Shown here piece after piece: positions 15,816 to 24,525 of a stretch of DNA of 64,000 bases. The stretch comes from Paenibacillus silvisoli (GTDB lineage Bacteria > Bacillota > Bacilli > Paenibacillales > Paenibacillaceae): assembly GCF_030866765.1 (NCBI RefSeq), contig NZ_CP133017.1:1951001-2015000 (forward strand). The letters are read 5' to 3'. The position numbers and the translations under genes were made by a program. How positions within the stretch are numbered: position 1 is the stretch's first letter; every line of letters begins with the position of its first letter. The notes beneath the pieces were generated by a model. The model saw nothing but the letters and a program-made list of their open reading frames with translations, was not told the DNA's origin and searched no databases.

Positions 15816-18602
15816 ATGACGATGCCAACATCCGTTAAAACCGTCTATGTCGTGTCCCATACCCACTGGGATCGTGAATGGTACCAAGACTACCAGGGTT
15901 TTCGCACAAGACTTGTCTATATGATCGACGAGCTGCTCGAAACGATGGAAACGAATCCGGACTATCGGTATTTTCTGATGGACGGGCAGACGATCGTGCT
16001 AGACGATTACCTCGACATCCGGCCGGAGCGCAGAGAGCAGCTGACTCGGTTCATCCGGGAAGGACGTATCGGCGTCGGGCCGTGGTACGTCATGCCGGAT
16101 GAGTTTCTGGTCAGCGGCGAGTCGTTGATCCGCAATCTGCAAGCCGGCTTCCGCGCATCGCGCGAGCTTGGCGTCGAGCCGGTAAAATCCGGCTACGTCA
16201 CCGACATCTTCGGCCACAATAGTCAGTTTCCGCAGCTGCTGCGCGGTTTCGGCATCGATAACGCGGTGCTGTTCCGAGGCTTCTACGGGGACGGCGACCC
16301 GTCGGAAATCGAATGGGAAGGGGCGGACGGCAGCCGCTTGCTTGGCCTAAAACTGGACGAGGATCGGGCATACGGCGATTTTTACTTTTTTCTGCGCTGG
16401 CCGTACGTGGACCGGGATTTCGATTACGACGTGCCGGAGCTGATCGAGCGCGCCAAGGCGATGCTTGATTACAAGGGGAAGCGGGCGACGACGGACATCG
16501 TGATGGGCATGGATGGCGTGGATCACATCGAGATCGAACCCCGCCTGCCTTGGATGCTGCAGACGCTGAACGAAGCGGAGGAGCTTAAGGACGTCAAGTT
16601 CATCCACGCGACGCTGGAGCAATACCTCGAAGCGCTTCGCGGAAAAACGGGCGAGCTGGCACTCTACAGAGGCGAGCAGCGTTCCCACGGCTATAACGGC
16701 ATTAATAACTGGGTGCTGGTCAACGTGCTCTCCTCGCGCGTTCATCTGAAGCAGCTCAATCAGCAGTGCGAGCTCCTGCTTGAGAAATGGGCCGAGCCGT
16801 GGGCGGCGTTCGCCTCGCTGGAGGGCAGGGCGTATCCGCGTTCGTTCCTCGATAAAGCTTGGCAGTTTTTGCTGCAGAACCACCCGCATGATTCCATTTG
16901 CGGCTGCTCCATCGATCAAGTCCACCGGGACATGATCTACCGTTTCGATCAAAGCCGGCTGATTGCCGAGCATATGATTCGCGAGCAGCTGCTCTATGTC
17001 GCGAATCATATCGATCCGAGCGGATTCGGCGCCGGTTCGGATCTGCTGGTCGTCTTCAATCCGGTGCAGGATTCGCGCGAAGGCATCGTCGTCGCGGAAG
17101 CCGAGCTGCCGCACGACGGCGCCGGCGGACTTCGAGGGATCGGACTCGGCGGCAGCTTCCTGCAGCTTCGCGACCCGGACGGCAGTCTCGTGGACTGCCA
17201 GGTGGTCGAGATTGCGAAGAACAAGGTCAGGCGTATCCGCAAGTACCGCGATATTCCTGGCGCCGAAACGGTTGATCGACTGCTGCTGGCGTTCAAAGGG
17301 CAAATTCCTCCGTTCGGCTACGCCGCCTATACGTTGGAGAAGGTCGTGATCCCAGGTCCTCGGTCTGGCGAATACGGCATGCCGGAGCTCGTACAGCCGC
17401 GGCGACTGCCAGGCACGATGAAGGTGAACCCGACGACGTGGAACAACGGCCGGATCGAGATGCATATTCGGGACAACGGCACCGTATGCTTGAATGACCT
17501 GCAAACGGGACGCGTCTATGATAGCCTGCTGTTGTTCGAGGATGAAGCGGATATAGGCGAAGGGTGGAATTACGTCGCGCCGCCGAACAATCCGATCTTC
17601 CATTCCGCAGGCTGCCGGGCTGTTATATCGACGGTCGCCGATGGTCCCTTTGTCAGCATCGCTTGCGTGGAGATATCGTTGACGGTGCCGGCAGGCATTG
17701 CGCCGGACGATTCGCGGCGGCTCGACGAGAAAGCCGAGCTGGCAATCCGCACCTATCTGGAGCTGCGCAAGGATGATCCCGTGCTGCGCTGCCGCACCCT
17801 CGTGCAGAACACGGCGCGCAATCACCGGCTCAAGCTGTTGTTCCCGACCGGACTTCTTACGGACGATTACTACGCGAGCACGCCGTTTGATCTAGTGAAG
17901 CGGGCTATACGGAAGCCGGATTATTCGGCCTATCTGGAAACGGCGCCCGGTGACGCGCCTTATAACGGCTTCGTTGCCTTGAAGGATGACAAGGCGGGGC
18001 TTGCGCTGTACGCGAAAGGGCTGTACGAGATGTCGATGCGGGAGGATGCTGCGCGTACGGCTGCGTTGACGCTGTTCCGCAGCACGAACAAGGAAGTGCT
18101 GACGGACGGCGGCGACGGCGGGCAGCTGCTGCGGGAGCTGACGTTTGAATACGCGATCCGCCCGTTCGATGCAGAATCTTCGCCGCTGCCATCGCTGTGG
18201 GGCGAACGCGAGCAGTTCGCCGCTGGCTTGAAGTCGGTGACGGTGCGGAAGGACGATGTCCGCTACGAGTCGCTTCAGCAGCGGAAACGGAGCCTGCCTG
18301 CCGACCATGCCTACGTGCGGGTCGACAATGCCGCCGTCCGCGTCAGCGCGCTGCAGCAAGCGGAAAATGCTTCGCCCGGCGCCTATGTCATACGCGTCTA
18401 CAATGCGTCGGAGAGCGCCGAAACGGCCATTCTTTCGTTCGACCGGCCAATCGCCAAAGCCGAAGCGGTAACGCTCGACGAGCAGCCGATCCCTGATTTT
18501 ACCGGGCTTTCCAAGGCGTCTGACGAGGCAATACGATTACAGCTTGATGCGAAACGGATCCAGACGATCCGTTTGTCCCTCAAAGGGCCGTATCCGCACT
18601 AG
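15816..18602 (+). CDS. Alpha-mannosidase, glycoside hydrolase family 38
   Basis: A 928-residue cytoplasmic GH38 enzyme. The N-terminal catalytic barrel has HTHWDREWY (zinc ligands His and Asp, residues about 14-22) and TDIFGHNSQFPQLL (near residue 130), whose Asp is the nucleophile. NHPHDSICGCSIDQVH near residue 355 supplies another zinc-site His. The middle and C-terminal parts are beta-sandwich domains typical of the family. It removes alpha-linked mannose from imported oligosaccharides or glycans, matching the transporter upstream. AGGAGG lies six bases before the ATG. There is no signal peptide, so it acts inside the cell. Confidence 0.93.
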   Translation: MTMPTSVKTVYVVSHTHWDREWYQDYQGFRTRLVYMIDELLETMETNPDYRYFLMDGQTIVLDDYLDIRPERREQLTRFIREGRIGVGPWYVMPDEFLVSGESLIRNLQAGFRASRELGVEPVKSGYVTDIFGHNSQFPQLLRGFGIDNAVLFRGFYGDGDPSEIEWEGADGSRLLGLKLDEDRAYGDFYFFLRWPYVDRDFDYDVPELIERAKAMLDYKGKRATTDIVMGMDGVDHIEIEPRLPWMLQTLNEAEELKDVKFIHATLEQYLEALRGKTGELALYRGEQRSHGYNGINNWVLVNVLSSRVHLKQLNQQCELLLEKWAEPWAAFASLEGRAYPRSFLDKAWQFLLQNHPHDSICGCSIDQVHRDMIYRFDQSRLIAEHMIREQLLYVANHIDPSGFGAGSDLLVVFNPVQDSREGIVVAEAELPHDGAGGLRGIGLGGSFLQLRDPDGSLVDCQVVEIAKNKVRRIRKYRDIPGAETVDRLLLAFKGQIPPFGYAAYTLEKVVIPGPRSGEYGMPELVQPRRLPGTMKVNPTTWNNGRIEMHIRDNGTVCLNDLQTGRVYDSLLLFEDEADIGEGWNYVAPPNNPIFHSAGCRAVISTVADGPFVSIACVEISLTVPAGIAPDDSRRLDEKAELAIRTYLELRKDDPVLRCRTLVQNTARNHRLKLLFPTGLLTDDYYASTPFDLVKRAIRKPDYSAYLETAPGDAPYNGFVALKDDKAGLALYAKGLYEMSMREDAARTAALTLFRSTNKEVLTDGGDGGQLLRELTFEYAIRPFDAESSPLPSLWGEREQFAAGLKSVTVRKDDVRYESLQQRKRSLPADHAYVRVDNAAVRVSALQQAENASPGAYVIRVYNASESAETAILSFDRPIAKAEAVTLDEQPIPDFTGLSKASDEAIRLQLDAKRIQTIRLSLKGPYPH

Positions 18603-18653
18603 CAAAACTTGTGCACGCACTTATATCATTCAACGGATTAGGAGCGATTTAAT

Positions 18654-19442
18654 ATGATGAATCCGATCGCGTCGCATGGCGCGTTAACGGACACCGAGCG
18701 TTTTATGTTCGAATCCTGGGGCTATCTGGTTATTCCGGACGTCCTAGGCGAAGACGAAGTGCGGGAGTGCCTGGAGGCTTCGGTACGCATCCATCAGGCG
18801 GCGAAGACCGAGGGCTTCGGTCAAGTAGGCAGAGGATACGAATCGGAGGCTGCGCTCGAGCGGTTGATGGATCATCCCGCGGTGCTGCCTAAGATAAGAG
18901 GGCTTTACGGCGACCGATTCATTATGCAGTCCGGCTGGAATACGAAGCAGCCTGCGTTCGGCGGCATGGGCGGCTGGCATCAGGACGGCTCGGGCGCTTA
19001 CGATTTCAAGAAGCTCAGCTTCCCGTACATTCCGCTTCTCCAGCTGCGGGCGTCCTTTCTGCTGACGGATCAGACGCAGCCGCGGATGGGGAATATGGAG
19101 CTGGTTCCGGGCAGCCACCGCAGCCAAGTGGCGATGCCGGATTCGATTCGCAAGGAGAAAGGCGATCTTCCGATCGGCCATGTCATTTGCGCGAAAGCGG
19201 GCTCGGTGCTGCTGTTCCATAATGCGGTATGGCACCGTACGTTCGCGCATGACGGCGACTATGACCGGTACACGATGCACTATATTTATAGTCCGCCATG
19301 GGTAAAGCCGTCCGACCGGCTGCAAAACTCGCAGTCGTTCCTGGAGCGGACGACGCCGCTGCGCCGCGCGCTCATGGGCGAGTTTACGCGTCCCGACGCG
19401 CCTTACGGCGCGAATTACGAGGCGCCGCCATTCGAAGACTAA
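18654..19442 (+). CDS. Phytanoyl-CoA dioxygenase (PhyH) family protein
   Basis: A 262-residue Fe(II)/2-oxoglutarate-dependent oxygenase of the PhyH family. The iron ligands are visible as WHQDGSG (HxD, near residue 108) and the distal His in LFHNAVWHRT (near 200), with MELVPGSHRSQ between them. Such enzymes hydroxylate small molecules. As the last gene of the mannoside operon it may act on a sugar conjugate or aglycone released by the mannosidase, but the substrate is unknown. It ends 60 bases before a strong terminator. Confidence 0.85.
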   Translation: MMNPIASHGALTDTERFMFESWGYLVIPDVLGEDEVRECLEASVRIHQAAKTEGFGQVGRGYESEAALERLMDHPAVLPKIRGLYGDRFIMQSGWNTKQPAFGGMGGWHQDGSGAYDFKKLSFPYIPLLQLRASFLLTDQTQPRMGNMELVPGSHRSQVAMPDSIRKEKGDLPIGHVICAKAGSVLLFHNAVWHRTFAHDGDYDRYTMHYIYSPPWVKPSDRLQNSQSFLERTTPLRRALMGEFTRPDAPYGANYEAPPFED

Positions 19443-19451
19443 TCGTACAAA

Positions 19452-19493
19452 AAAGAGGAAGAGCCGCGACTGCCGCGCTCTTCCTCTTTCTTA
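19452..19493. terminator. Bidirectional terminator after the mannoside operon
   Basis: AAAGAGGAAGAGC with a GCG extension (19452-19467) pairs with CGCGCTCTTCCTCTTT (19474-19489), followed by TTTCTTATT. It separates the operon from the convergent small membrane protein gene. Confidence 0.75.
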
Positions 19494-19500
19494 TTAAGCG

Positions 19501-19950
19501 TTAACCGTTGCCGCCCAGAGCAAGCCCGAGCAGAAATAAGCCGATAAATCCGACCGGTAGCATGGCGTTCAGCACGATGCCGATAATGGAGAATGCTTTC
19601 CGTTTATGCTTCGCGCAAGCTCCGACAATGCCGAGAATGAGGCCGACGATGCTGGCGCCCACCGAGCAAAGGATGATAAAGCCGGCATCGATAATAGGCG
19701 CATAGTCCTCGATATTGTCCATATTCGCTTCAATTTCCTGCTGAATGTTGCCGCCGGTAAAATCTTGGTCCATAATAAATGAAGCTGCTAGAATAATGGC
19801 TGCGATAAAGCCGATAATGCTGATAAGTCCGATGATAAATGAAGCGATGCCAAGCTTGGATTGCGTTTTCCGCGGTTCTGCGTCGCTCGCGTCCGGTATT
19901 GGCGTAAAGCCGTTATGCGGGAACTGGTTCTCGCTGCCGTGTTCATTCAT
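19501..19950 (-). CDS. Small four-helix membrane protein (DUF4190-like)
   Basis: A 149-residue protein with a polar N-terminal tail of about 30 residues (NEHGSENQFPHNGF...) followed by four hydrophobic helices, the last two separated by the basic loop ACAKHKRKAFSIIG. The pattern of a short-tailed protein with a GLIxGIxGxxxxKRKxFSIxGIxLN segment is like DUF4190/DUF4064-type bacterial membrane proteins. Function unknown. AAAGGAG precedes the ATG. It stands alone between two rightward genes. Confidence 0.75.
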   Translation of the reverse strand: MNEHGSENQFPHNGFTPIPDASDAEPRKTQSKLGIASFIIGLISIIGFIAAIILAASFIMDQDFTGGNIQQEIEANMDNIEDYAPIIDAGFIILCSVGASIVGLILGIVGACAKHKRKAFSIIGIVLNAMLPVGFIGLFLLGLALGGNG

Positions 19951-20030
19951 TTGACGGGATCTCCTTTATCGATCGTTTGCTATCGTACATTCTAACTTAC
20001 TTTACAGCCATTGGAAAGGATGGAGAACGG

Positions 20031-20414
20031 ATGTTTAACAAATACGGCGCTTATGGCGCGATTCATGCGCTGCTTGCCGTTGCGCTCGGCGCATTCGGCG
20101 CGCATGGGCTGAAGGACCGGCTGACCGAGGAAATGCTGAACGTGTTCGAAACAGGCGTCCGCTATCATATGTATCACGCGATTGGGCTTTTCCTGCTGGC
20201 GCTCGCGGCTGAGCGGGTCGGCCAGGAACGGGGCATCCGCTGGGCGGCGAGATTGATGCATGTCGGTATTTTTCTTTTCTCCGGAAGTTTGTATGCGCTC
20301 AGCTTGTCCGGTACGAAGGCGCTTGGCGCGATTACGCCGTTAGGCGGACTTGCGTTTATTGTTGCTTGGGGCATGGCGGCTTATTCCATTTGGAAGGCCA
20401 AGAGCAACCAGTAG
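20031..20414 (+). CDS. DUF423 membrane protein (YwdK family)
   Basis: A 127-residue protein with four membrane helices and the family pattern ALGAFGAHGLKDRL near the N-terminus, then a conserved YHMYHAIGL. This matches the DUF423/YwdK (YgdD) family of small bacterial inner-membrane proteins of unknown role. The ATG at 20031 follows GGAGAACGG; the frame extends further upstream to 19977 but without a ribosome binding site. An inverted repeat GATGAAGGC/GCCTTCATC lies downstream at about 20445-20475. Confidence 0.85.
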   Translation: MFNKYGAYGAIHALLAVALGAFGAHGLKDRLTEEMLNVFETGVRYHMYHAIGLFLLALAAERVGQERGIRWAARLMHVGIFLFSGSLYALSLSGTKALGAITPLGGLAFIVAWGMAAYSIWKAKSNQ

Positions 20415-20572
20415 ACTGGAAGCCGCATAGAGGCGGTTTCGGCAGATGAAGGCTTGATCAGAGCAGGCCTTCATCGCGTCGGGATCGTCTTTTTGCTGTA
20501 TCCAGAAATGGCCAAAATCGTTTATAATGAGGAAATGTGGCGGATTATGCCGAATCGGAAGGAAGATGAAGT

Positions 20573-22288
20573 GTGATCGTAAATGCCTTCGGCGCCGCGA
20601 AGCGGACGGAGCTTGATCCATCCATACATACGCCAATCGTAGAGTCCCTGCTTGCCTACAGCCCGGTGGCATTTGCCGTTATCGATCCGCAAGGGAATTT
20701 TCTGGAGATGAATGAAGCGTCGAGCCGGCTGCTCGGCTACGACCAAAGCGAGTTGATCGGCAAGTCGTTCTTTCCTCTTATCGATTCCGAGAACGAGCAG
20801 GGGATTCGGTCGAATTTCCAGCAGGCGCTGCAGGGCGAATTGAAAGACATGACCATCGACATCAAGCATGCCTCGGGCTATTCGCATAAAGTAACGATTA
20901 ATACGGCGCCGATCCTCCAAAACGGAAGCTGCATCGGCGTGCTGACGATCAGCCATGACGCCAGCGACCGCAATCGGATTCAAGAGCGAATCCGGTATAT
21001 GGCGAACTACGACGATATGACCGGCTTGCCGAACCGGCATTCCTTCATGCGGATGCTGGATGACCGGCTGGAGGAAGCGAAGAGGCGGGGAGAGCTTGGC
21101 CGTCTGGCCGTCTTCCAACTCGACGTCGATCGCTTCAAGCTGTTGAATGCCACGTTCGGCCGCGAATACGGCGACATGCTGCTGCTTCAAGTGGCGGAGC
21201 GGGTGACGCGCGGGTTAACTGAAAGCGACGCTGCCGCGCGGATGGAAGGCGACGAGTTCGCCATTCTATATGCCCACACGGGCGACGAGCAGGAGCTGGA
21301 CGAGAAAGCAAGGTCCTTGAAGCTGCTGCTGGATGAGCCGTTCGAGCTGCAAGGCTTCCCGCTGCATATTACGGCGAGCATCGGCATTGCCGTCAATCAT
21401 TCGGCGGACGATGACGCGGGCCACCTCGTGAAGAAGGCCGATCTTGCGCTGGCGAAAGTCAAGGAAAGCGGCAAGAACGATTTTCTGTTTTACTCGGAGG
21501 AGTGGGACGACCGTTCGCGCGAGCGGCTGGCGCTGGAGCATGATTTGAAGATCGCGCTGCAGAAGAAGCAGCTGGTGCTCCATTATCAGCCGCAATACCA
21601 TCTCCAAACGGGCGACATCGTCGGCGTCGAAGCGTTGGTGCGCTGGGAGCATCCGGAGCGGGGGCTCGTGCCGCCGGGCCAGTTCATCGAGTTGGCCGAA
21701 GAGAACGGCTTAATCGTCCAGATCGGCGATTGGGTGCTGAGAGAGGCATGCCGGCAAAATAAAGCGTGGCAGGATGCCGGGCTGCGTAAAATCCCGGTGT
21801 CGGTCAACCTGTCTATCCGCCAATTCATGCAGCAGCATTTGCATGAGAAGGTGGCGGACATTTTGCGGGAGACCAGGCTGGATGCCAAGTACTTGGATCT
21901 GGAAATTACGGAAACGATGACGATCGACGTCTCGCACGCATCTCGCTGCCTGCTGGAGCTGACGAAGCTTGGCGTGACGATCAGCGTCGACGATTTCGGA
22001 ACGGGGTACAGCTCCTTCCACTATTTGAAAAATCTCCCGATCGGCAGGCTCAAGATCGACCGCTCGTTCGTCCGGGATATTCAGCAGGATCCGAGCGATG
22101 CCGCGATCGTAGCTGCCATCATCGCGATGGCGCATAATTTGAATTTGCAGGTCATTGCCGAAGGCGTGGAAACCGAGGAGCAGAAACGATTTCTGCAGGA
22201 ACACCGCTGCGATGAGATGCAGGGCTTCCTGTGGGGACGGCCGATGCGCGGCGAGGCCATTCGGGCGATTCTCGCGGAAGCGGGATAA
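20573..22288 (+). CDS. PAS-GGDEF-EAL cyclic di-GMP protein
   Basis: A 571-residue cytoplasmic signalling protein. A PAS domain lies at about residues 22-130, a GGDEF domain at 140-300 (YDDMTGLPNRHSF; active-site loop EGDEF at 225-229 in place of GGDEF) and an EAL domain at 320-565. The EAL domain keeps the catalytic residues: EALVRWEH, the Asn in VSVNLS, LEITET, VDDFGTGYSS, LKIDRSF and AEGVETEEQ. It is therefore probably an active c-di-GMP phosphodiesterase with a cyclase domain that may be weak or regulatory. The start is GTG with GGAAGGA upstream. A TATAAT box lies at 20522. Confidence 0.92.
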   Translation: MIVNAFGAAKRTELDPSIHTPIVESLLAYSPVAFAVIDPQGNFLEMNEASSRLLGYDQSELIGKSFFPLIDSENEQGIRSNFQQALQGELKDMTIDIKHASGYSHKVTINTAPILQNGSCIGVLTISHDASDRNRIQERIRYMANYDDMTGLPNRHSFMRMLDDRLEEAKRRGELGRLAVFQLDVDRFKLLNATFGREYGDMLLLQVAERVTRGLTESDAAARMEGDEFAILYAHTGDEQELDEKARSLKLLLDEPFELQGFPLHITASIGIAVNHSADDDAGHLVKKADLALAKVKESGKNDFLFYSEEWDDRSRERLALEHDLKIALQKKQLVLHYQPQYHLQTGDIVGVEALVRWEHPERGLVPPGQFIELAEENGLIVQIGDWVLREACRQNKAWQDAGLRKIPVSVNLSIRQFMQQHLHEKVADILRETRLDAKYLDLEITETMTIDVSHASRCLLELTKLGVTISVDDFGTGYSSFHYLKNLPIGRLKIDRSFVRDIQQDPSDAAIVAAIIAMAHNLNLQVIAEGVETEEQKRFLQEHRCDEMQGFLWGRPMRGEAIRAILAEAG

Positions 22289-22295
22289 AAACAAG

Positions 22296-22331
22296 AAAGG
22301 AGCGTTCCTTCACAAGGAGGCTCCTTTTTTT
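22296..22331 (+). terminator. Terminator of the GGDEF-EAL gene
   Basis: AAAGGAGC (22296-22303) pairs with GCTCCTTT (22320-22327) and runs into a T-tract. The convergent gene ends at 22330, so the terminator overlaps its last codons. Confidence 0.7.
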
Positions 22332-22836
22332 ATACGAAATCGTCGATTTCGAACATTTTGAACGAATAGACCTGTTTCTCGTCCACGTGATAGACCGTCA
22401 GCATTTGCGAGGATTCATCCAAGTTGATAATCCGGCACGGGATGTTCAGCTTGACGCCGAAGCCTTTGTTTACCTTTAAGCGGATGAGCCGGTTTTCGGC
22501 GATGGCCGCCTTTATCCGATCGGTCACTAAGGTTAAGTCCTGCCCGGCCGCGGGTTCGGCCTTCTGGGCTTGCTTCTGCGCAGGCGCTGCTTGCTGATGG
22601 GCGGCAGCCGCTTTCGTAACTTTTTCTTTCAGCTTTCTAGCCGCATGGTCTTCCAACGCTTCGATCAGTCGTCCCAGCTCCACGCCGGACTTGATCCGGA
22701 AGTCGGCGAAGCCGGCTTGATTCAGCGCGTGAAGCAGCCGTTCCATCGCTTGCGCGTTGGAGTCGCCTTCCACGAGAATGTCGACGTTAAATAAATGGGC
22801 GGACGGTTTCACAGTTGTTTGGTTGGTTGGGTTCAT
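22330..22836 (-). CDS. Unknown 168-residue protein
   Basis: A soluble protein in two parts. The first 65 residues look like a small alpha/beta domain (HLFNVDILVEGDSNAQAMERLLHALNQAGFADFRI). An Ala/Gln/Lys-rich linker (about 80-100) joins it to a C-terminal domain (RLIRLKVNKGFGVKLNIPCRIINLD) that resembles a small beta-barrel such as a PilZ-like or WYL-like fold, though I cannot name a family. GGAGTGG lies before the ATG. It stands convergent to the c-di-GMP protein and divergent from yunC. Confidence 0.65.
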   Translation of the reverse strand: MNPTNQTTVKPSAHLFNVDILVEGDSNAQAMERLLHALNQAGFADFRIKSGVELGRLIEALEDHAARKLKEKVTKAAAAHQQAAPAQKQAQKAEPAAGQDLTLVTDRIKAAIAENRLIRLKVNKGFGVKLNIPCRIINLDESSQMLTVYHVDEKQVYSFKMFEIDDFV

Positions 22837-23046
22837 TTTGCCACTCCATGACGTCAGTAAGTATTCTAACTATATCATTAATGCCCGTATAAAAGTAGCC
22901 CCGATAAGGTGAACTTGCACGAAAAAAGTGGACCGGGCCGTAGGTATTCCAACCAACACTCCGTCGGCACCGAGCGCATATAGTGAAGAAGCAATTTGTG
23001 CTTAAGGCTGCCTGCCGAGCTGCAGGAGTGGAAGGAGGTGGTTCGG

Positions 23047-23352
23047 ATGATGCGAATGGTTCCCATCACGCTCGCCGGAGGCGTTACGGTGCTTGGAGTG
23101 GAGGTGCTGCTGCCCAAAACGACGCTGCTCGCCGTGACGACGGATAAAGGCTACATTATGTGCGGCGCGCTCGATGTTGCGCTTCTGAACGAACGGTTAA
23201 AGGACAGAGGCATCATTGCAGGCCGTGCCGTCGGCGTGAGAACGCTGGATGAACTCATGGAGGCTCCGCTGGAATCCGTTACGGCCGGTGCGGAGGTGCT
23301 GGGCATTACGGCTGGAATGAAAGGCGCGGATGCGCTTCTCTTGATGGTATAA
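23047..23352 (+). CDS. yunC: DUF1805 protein YunC
   Basis: A 101-residue protein of the DUF1805 (YunC) family: LPKTTLLAVTTDKGYIMCGALDVALLN followed by GIIAGRAVGVRTLDELMEAPLESVT and a Gly-rich GITAGMKGADAL end. The fold is small alpha/beta; the function is unknown. The ATG at 23047 follows a very strong GAAGGAGGTG; the frame extends upstream without support. In B. subtilis yunC neighbours yunD, but here yunD lies about 12 kb away. Confidence 0.85.
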   Translation: MMRMVPITLAGGVTVLGVEVLLPKTTLLAVTTDKGYIMCGALDVALLNERLKDRGIIAGRAVGVRTLDELMEAPLESVTAGAEVLGITAGMKGADALLLMV

Positions 23353-23370
23353 ATGCAGGTCATTTATGAA

Positions 23371-23434
23371 AAAGGGTTGCCCCGATTCGCCGGCGCATGA
23401 CTTGCGGCGGCAGTTCGGGGCAACCTTTCTTTTT
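23371..23434. terminator. Bidirectional terminator between yunC and mtnA
   Basis: GGTTGCCCCGA near 23375-23385 pairs with TCGGGGCAACC (23415-23425), with a GC-rich loop, A-rich sequence on the left and TTTCTTTTT on the right. It can stop transcripts from both sides. Confidence 0.8.
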
Positions 23435-23439
23435 GCGAT

Positions 23440-24504
23440 TTATGCGTCCGGGAACAGCTTCTTCAAATTGACGTCATACGGAGGCTTCACGATGCCCTTC
23501 TCCGTAATGATGGCCGTTACATACTCGTTCGGCGTAATATCGAATGCCGGGTTAAAGACCTTCACGCCGGCCGGAGCGGTCCGTTTGCCGAAGCCTTCCG
23601 TAATTTCGCTCTCATGCCGCTCTTCGATCGGAATTTCGCCGCCGGACGGCGTGTTCAGATCAATCGTGGACAGCGGACAAGCGACATAGAACGGAATGCC
23701 GTGCGCTTTGGCCAGAACAGCCACGCTGTACGTGCCGATCTTGTTCGCGACGTCGCCGTTTGCGGCGACGCGGTCCGTCCCGACGATGACGGCGTCGACC
23801 CAGCCTTTGCTCATGACCATGCCGGCCATGTTGTCGCAAATGAGCGTGACGTCCACGCCGGCTTGCTGCAGCTCAAACGCCGTCAGGCGGGCGCCTTGCA
23901 GCACGGGACGCGTTTCGTCGGCATAGACGCGAAGCTTGATGCCCTGCTCCAGCGCAAGATAGAACGGCGCCAGCGCTGTGCCGTATTTAGCTGTCGCGAG
24001 GCCGCCGGCGTTGCAGTGCGTCAGCACGCCCATGCCGTCTTGGAAGAGCGTGAGCGCATGCTCGCCGATCAACCGGTTCGTCTCTTCGTCCTCGCTTTGA
24101 ATCGTGAGCGCTTCCTGCAGCAGCGATTCCTTGCACGCGTCCGCGTCCGCGCCGCTTGCGGCCAGCGCTTCGGCGCGCGCGGTCATGCGATCGAGCGCCC
24201 AGAACAGGTTAACCGCCGTAGGGCGGGAGGTAGCGAGGTAGGAAGCGGATGCTTTCACCGCTTCGAGCCATGCCGCGGCGTCGGAGGCATCGCGGCTGCC
24301 GAGCACGACGCCGTACGCGGCGGCGATGCCGATCGCGGGCGCTCCTCTTACTTTCAGATGGCGGATCGCTTCCCAAACATCTTCCTTCGTTACGAGCGGC
24401 AGATAGACGATTTCCTCGGGCAGCAGACGCTGATCGAGAAGGTCGAGCTGGCTGCCTGCCCAAATGACGGATTGCAGCCCTTTATAAGACGATGTCGTTT
24501 CCAT
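23440..24504 (-). CDS. mtnA: S-methyl-5-thioribose-1-phosphate isomerase
   Basis: A 354-residue enzyme of the eIF2B-like isomerase family. It converts methylthioribose 1-phosphate to methylthioribulose 1-phosphate in methionine salvage. The active-site Cys is visible in [18 protein letters not shown] and the Asp in [21 protein letters not shown]; ending motifs [11 protein letters not shown] are typical. It lies 21 bases downstream of mtnK, so the two consecutive steps are co-transcribed. The length matches the family. Confidence 0.95.
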   Translation of the reverse strand: METTSSYKGLQSVIWAGSQLDLLDQRLLPEEIVYLPLVTKEDVWEAIRHLKVRGAPAIGIAAAYGVVLGSRDASDAAAWLEAVKASASYLATSRPTAVNLFWALDRMTARAEALAASGADADACKESLLQEALTIQSEDEETNRLIGEHALTLFQDGMGVLTHCNAGGLATAKYGTALAPFYLALEQGIKLRVYADETRPVLQGARLTAFELQQAGVDVTLICDNMAGMVMSKGWVDAVIVGTDRVAANGDVANKIGTYSVAVLAKAHGIPFYVACPLSTIDLNTPSGGEIPIEERHESEITEGFGKRTAPAGVKVFNPAFDITPNEYVTAIITEKGIVKPPYDVNLKKLFPDA

Positions 24505-24525
24505 AGCGTAGTTTGATTCCTTTCG

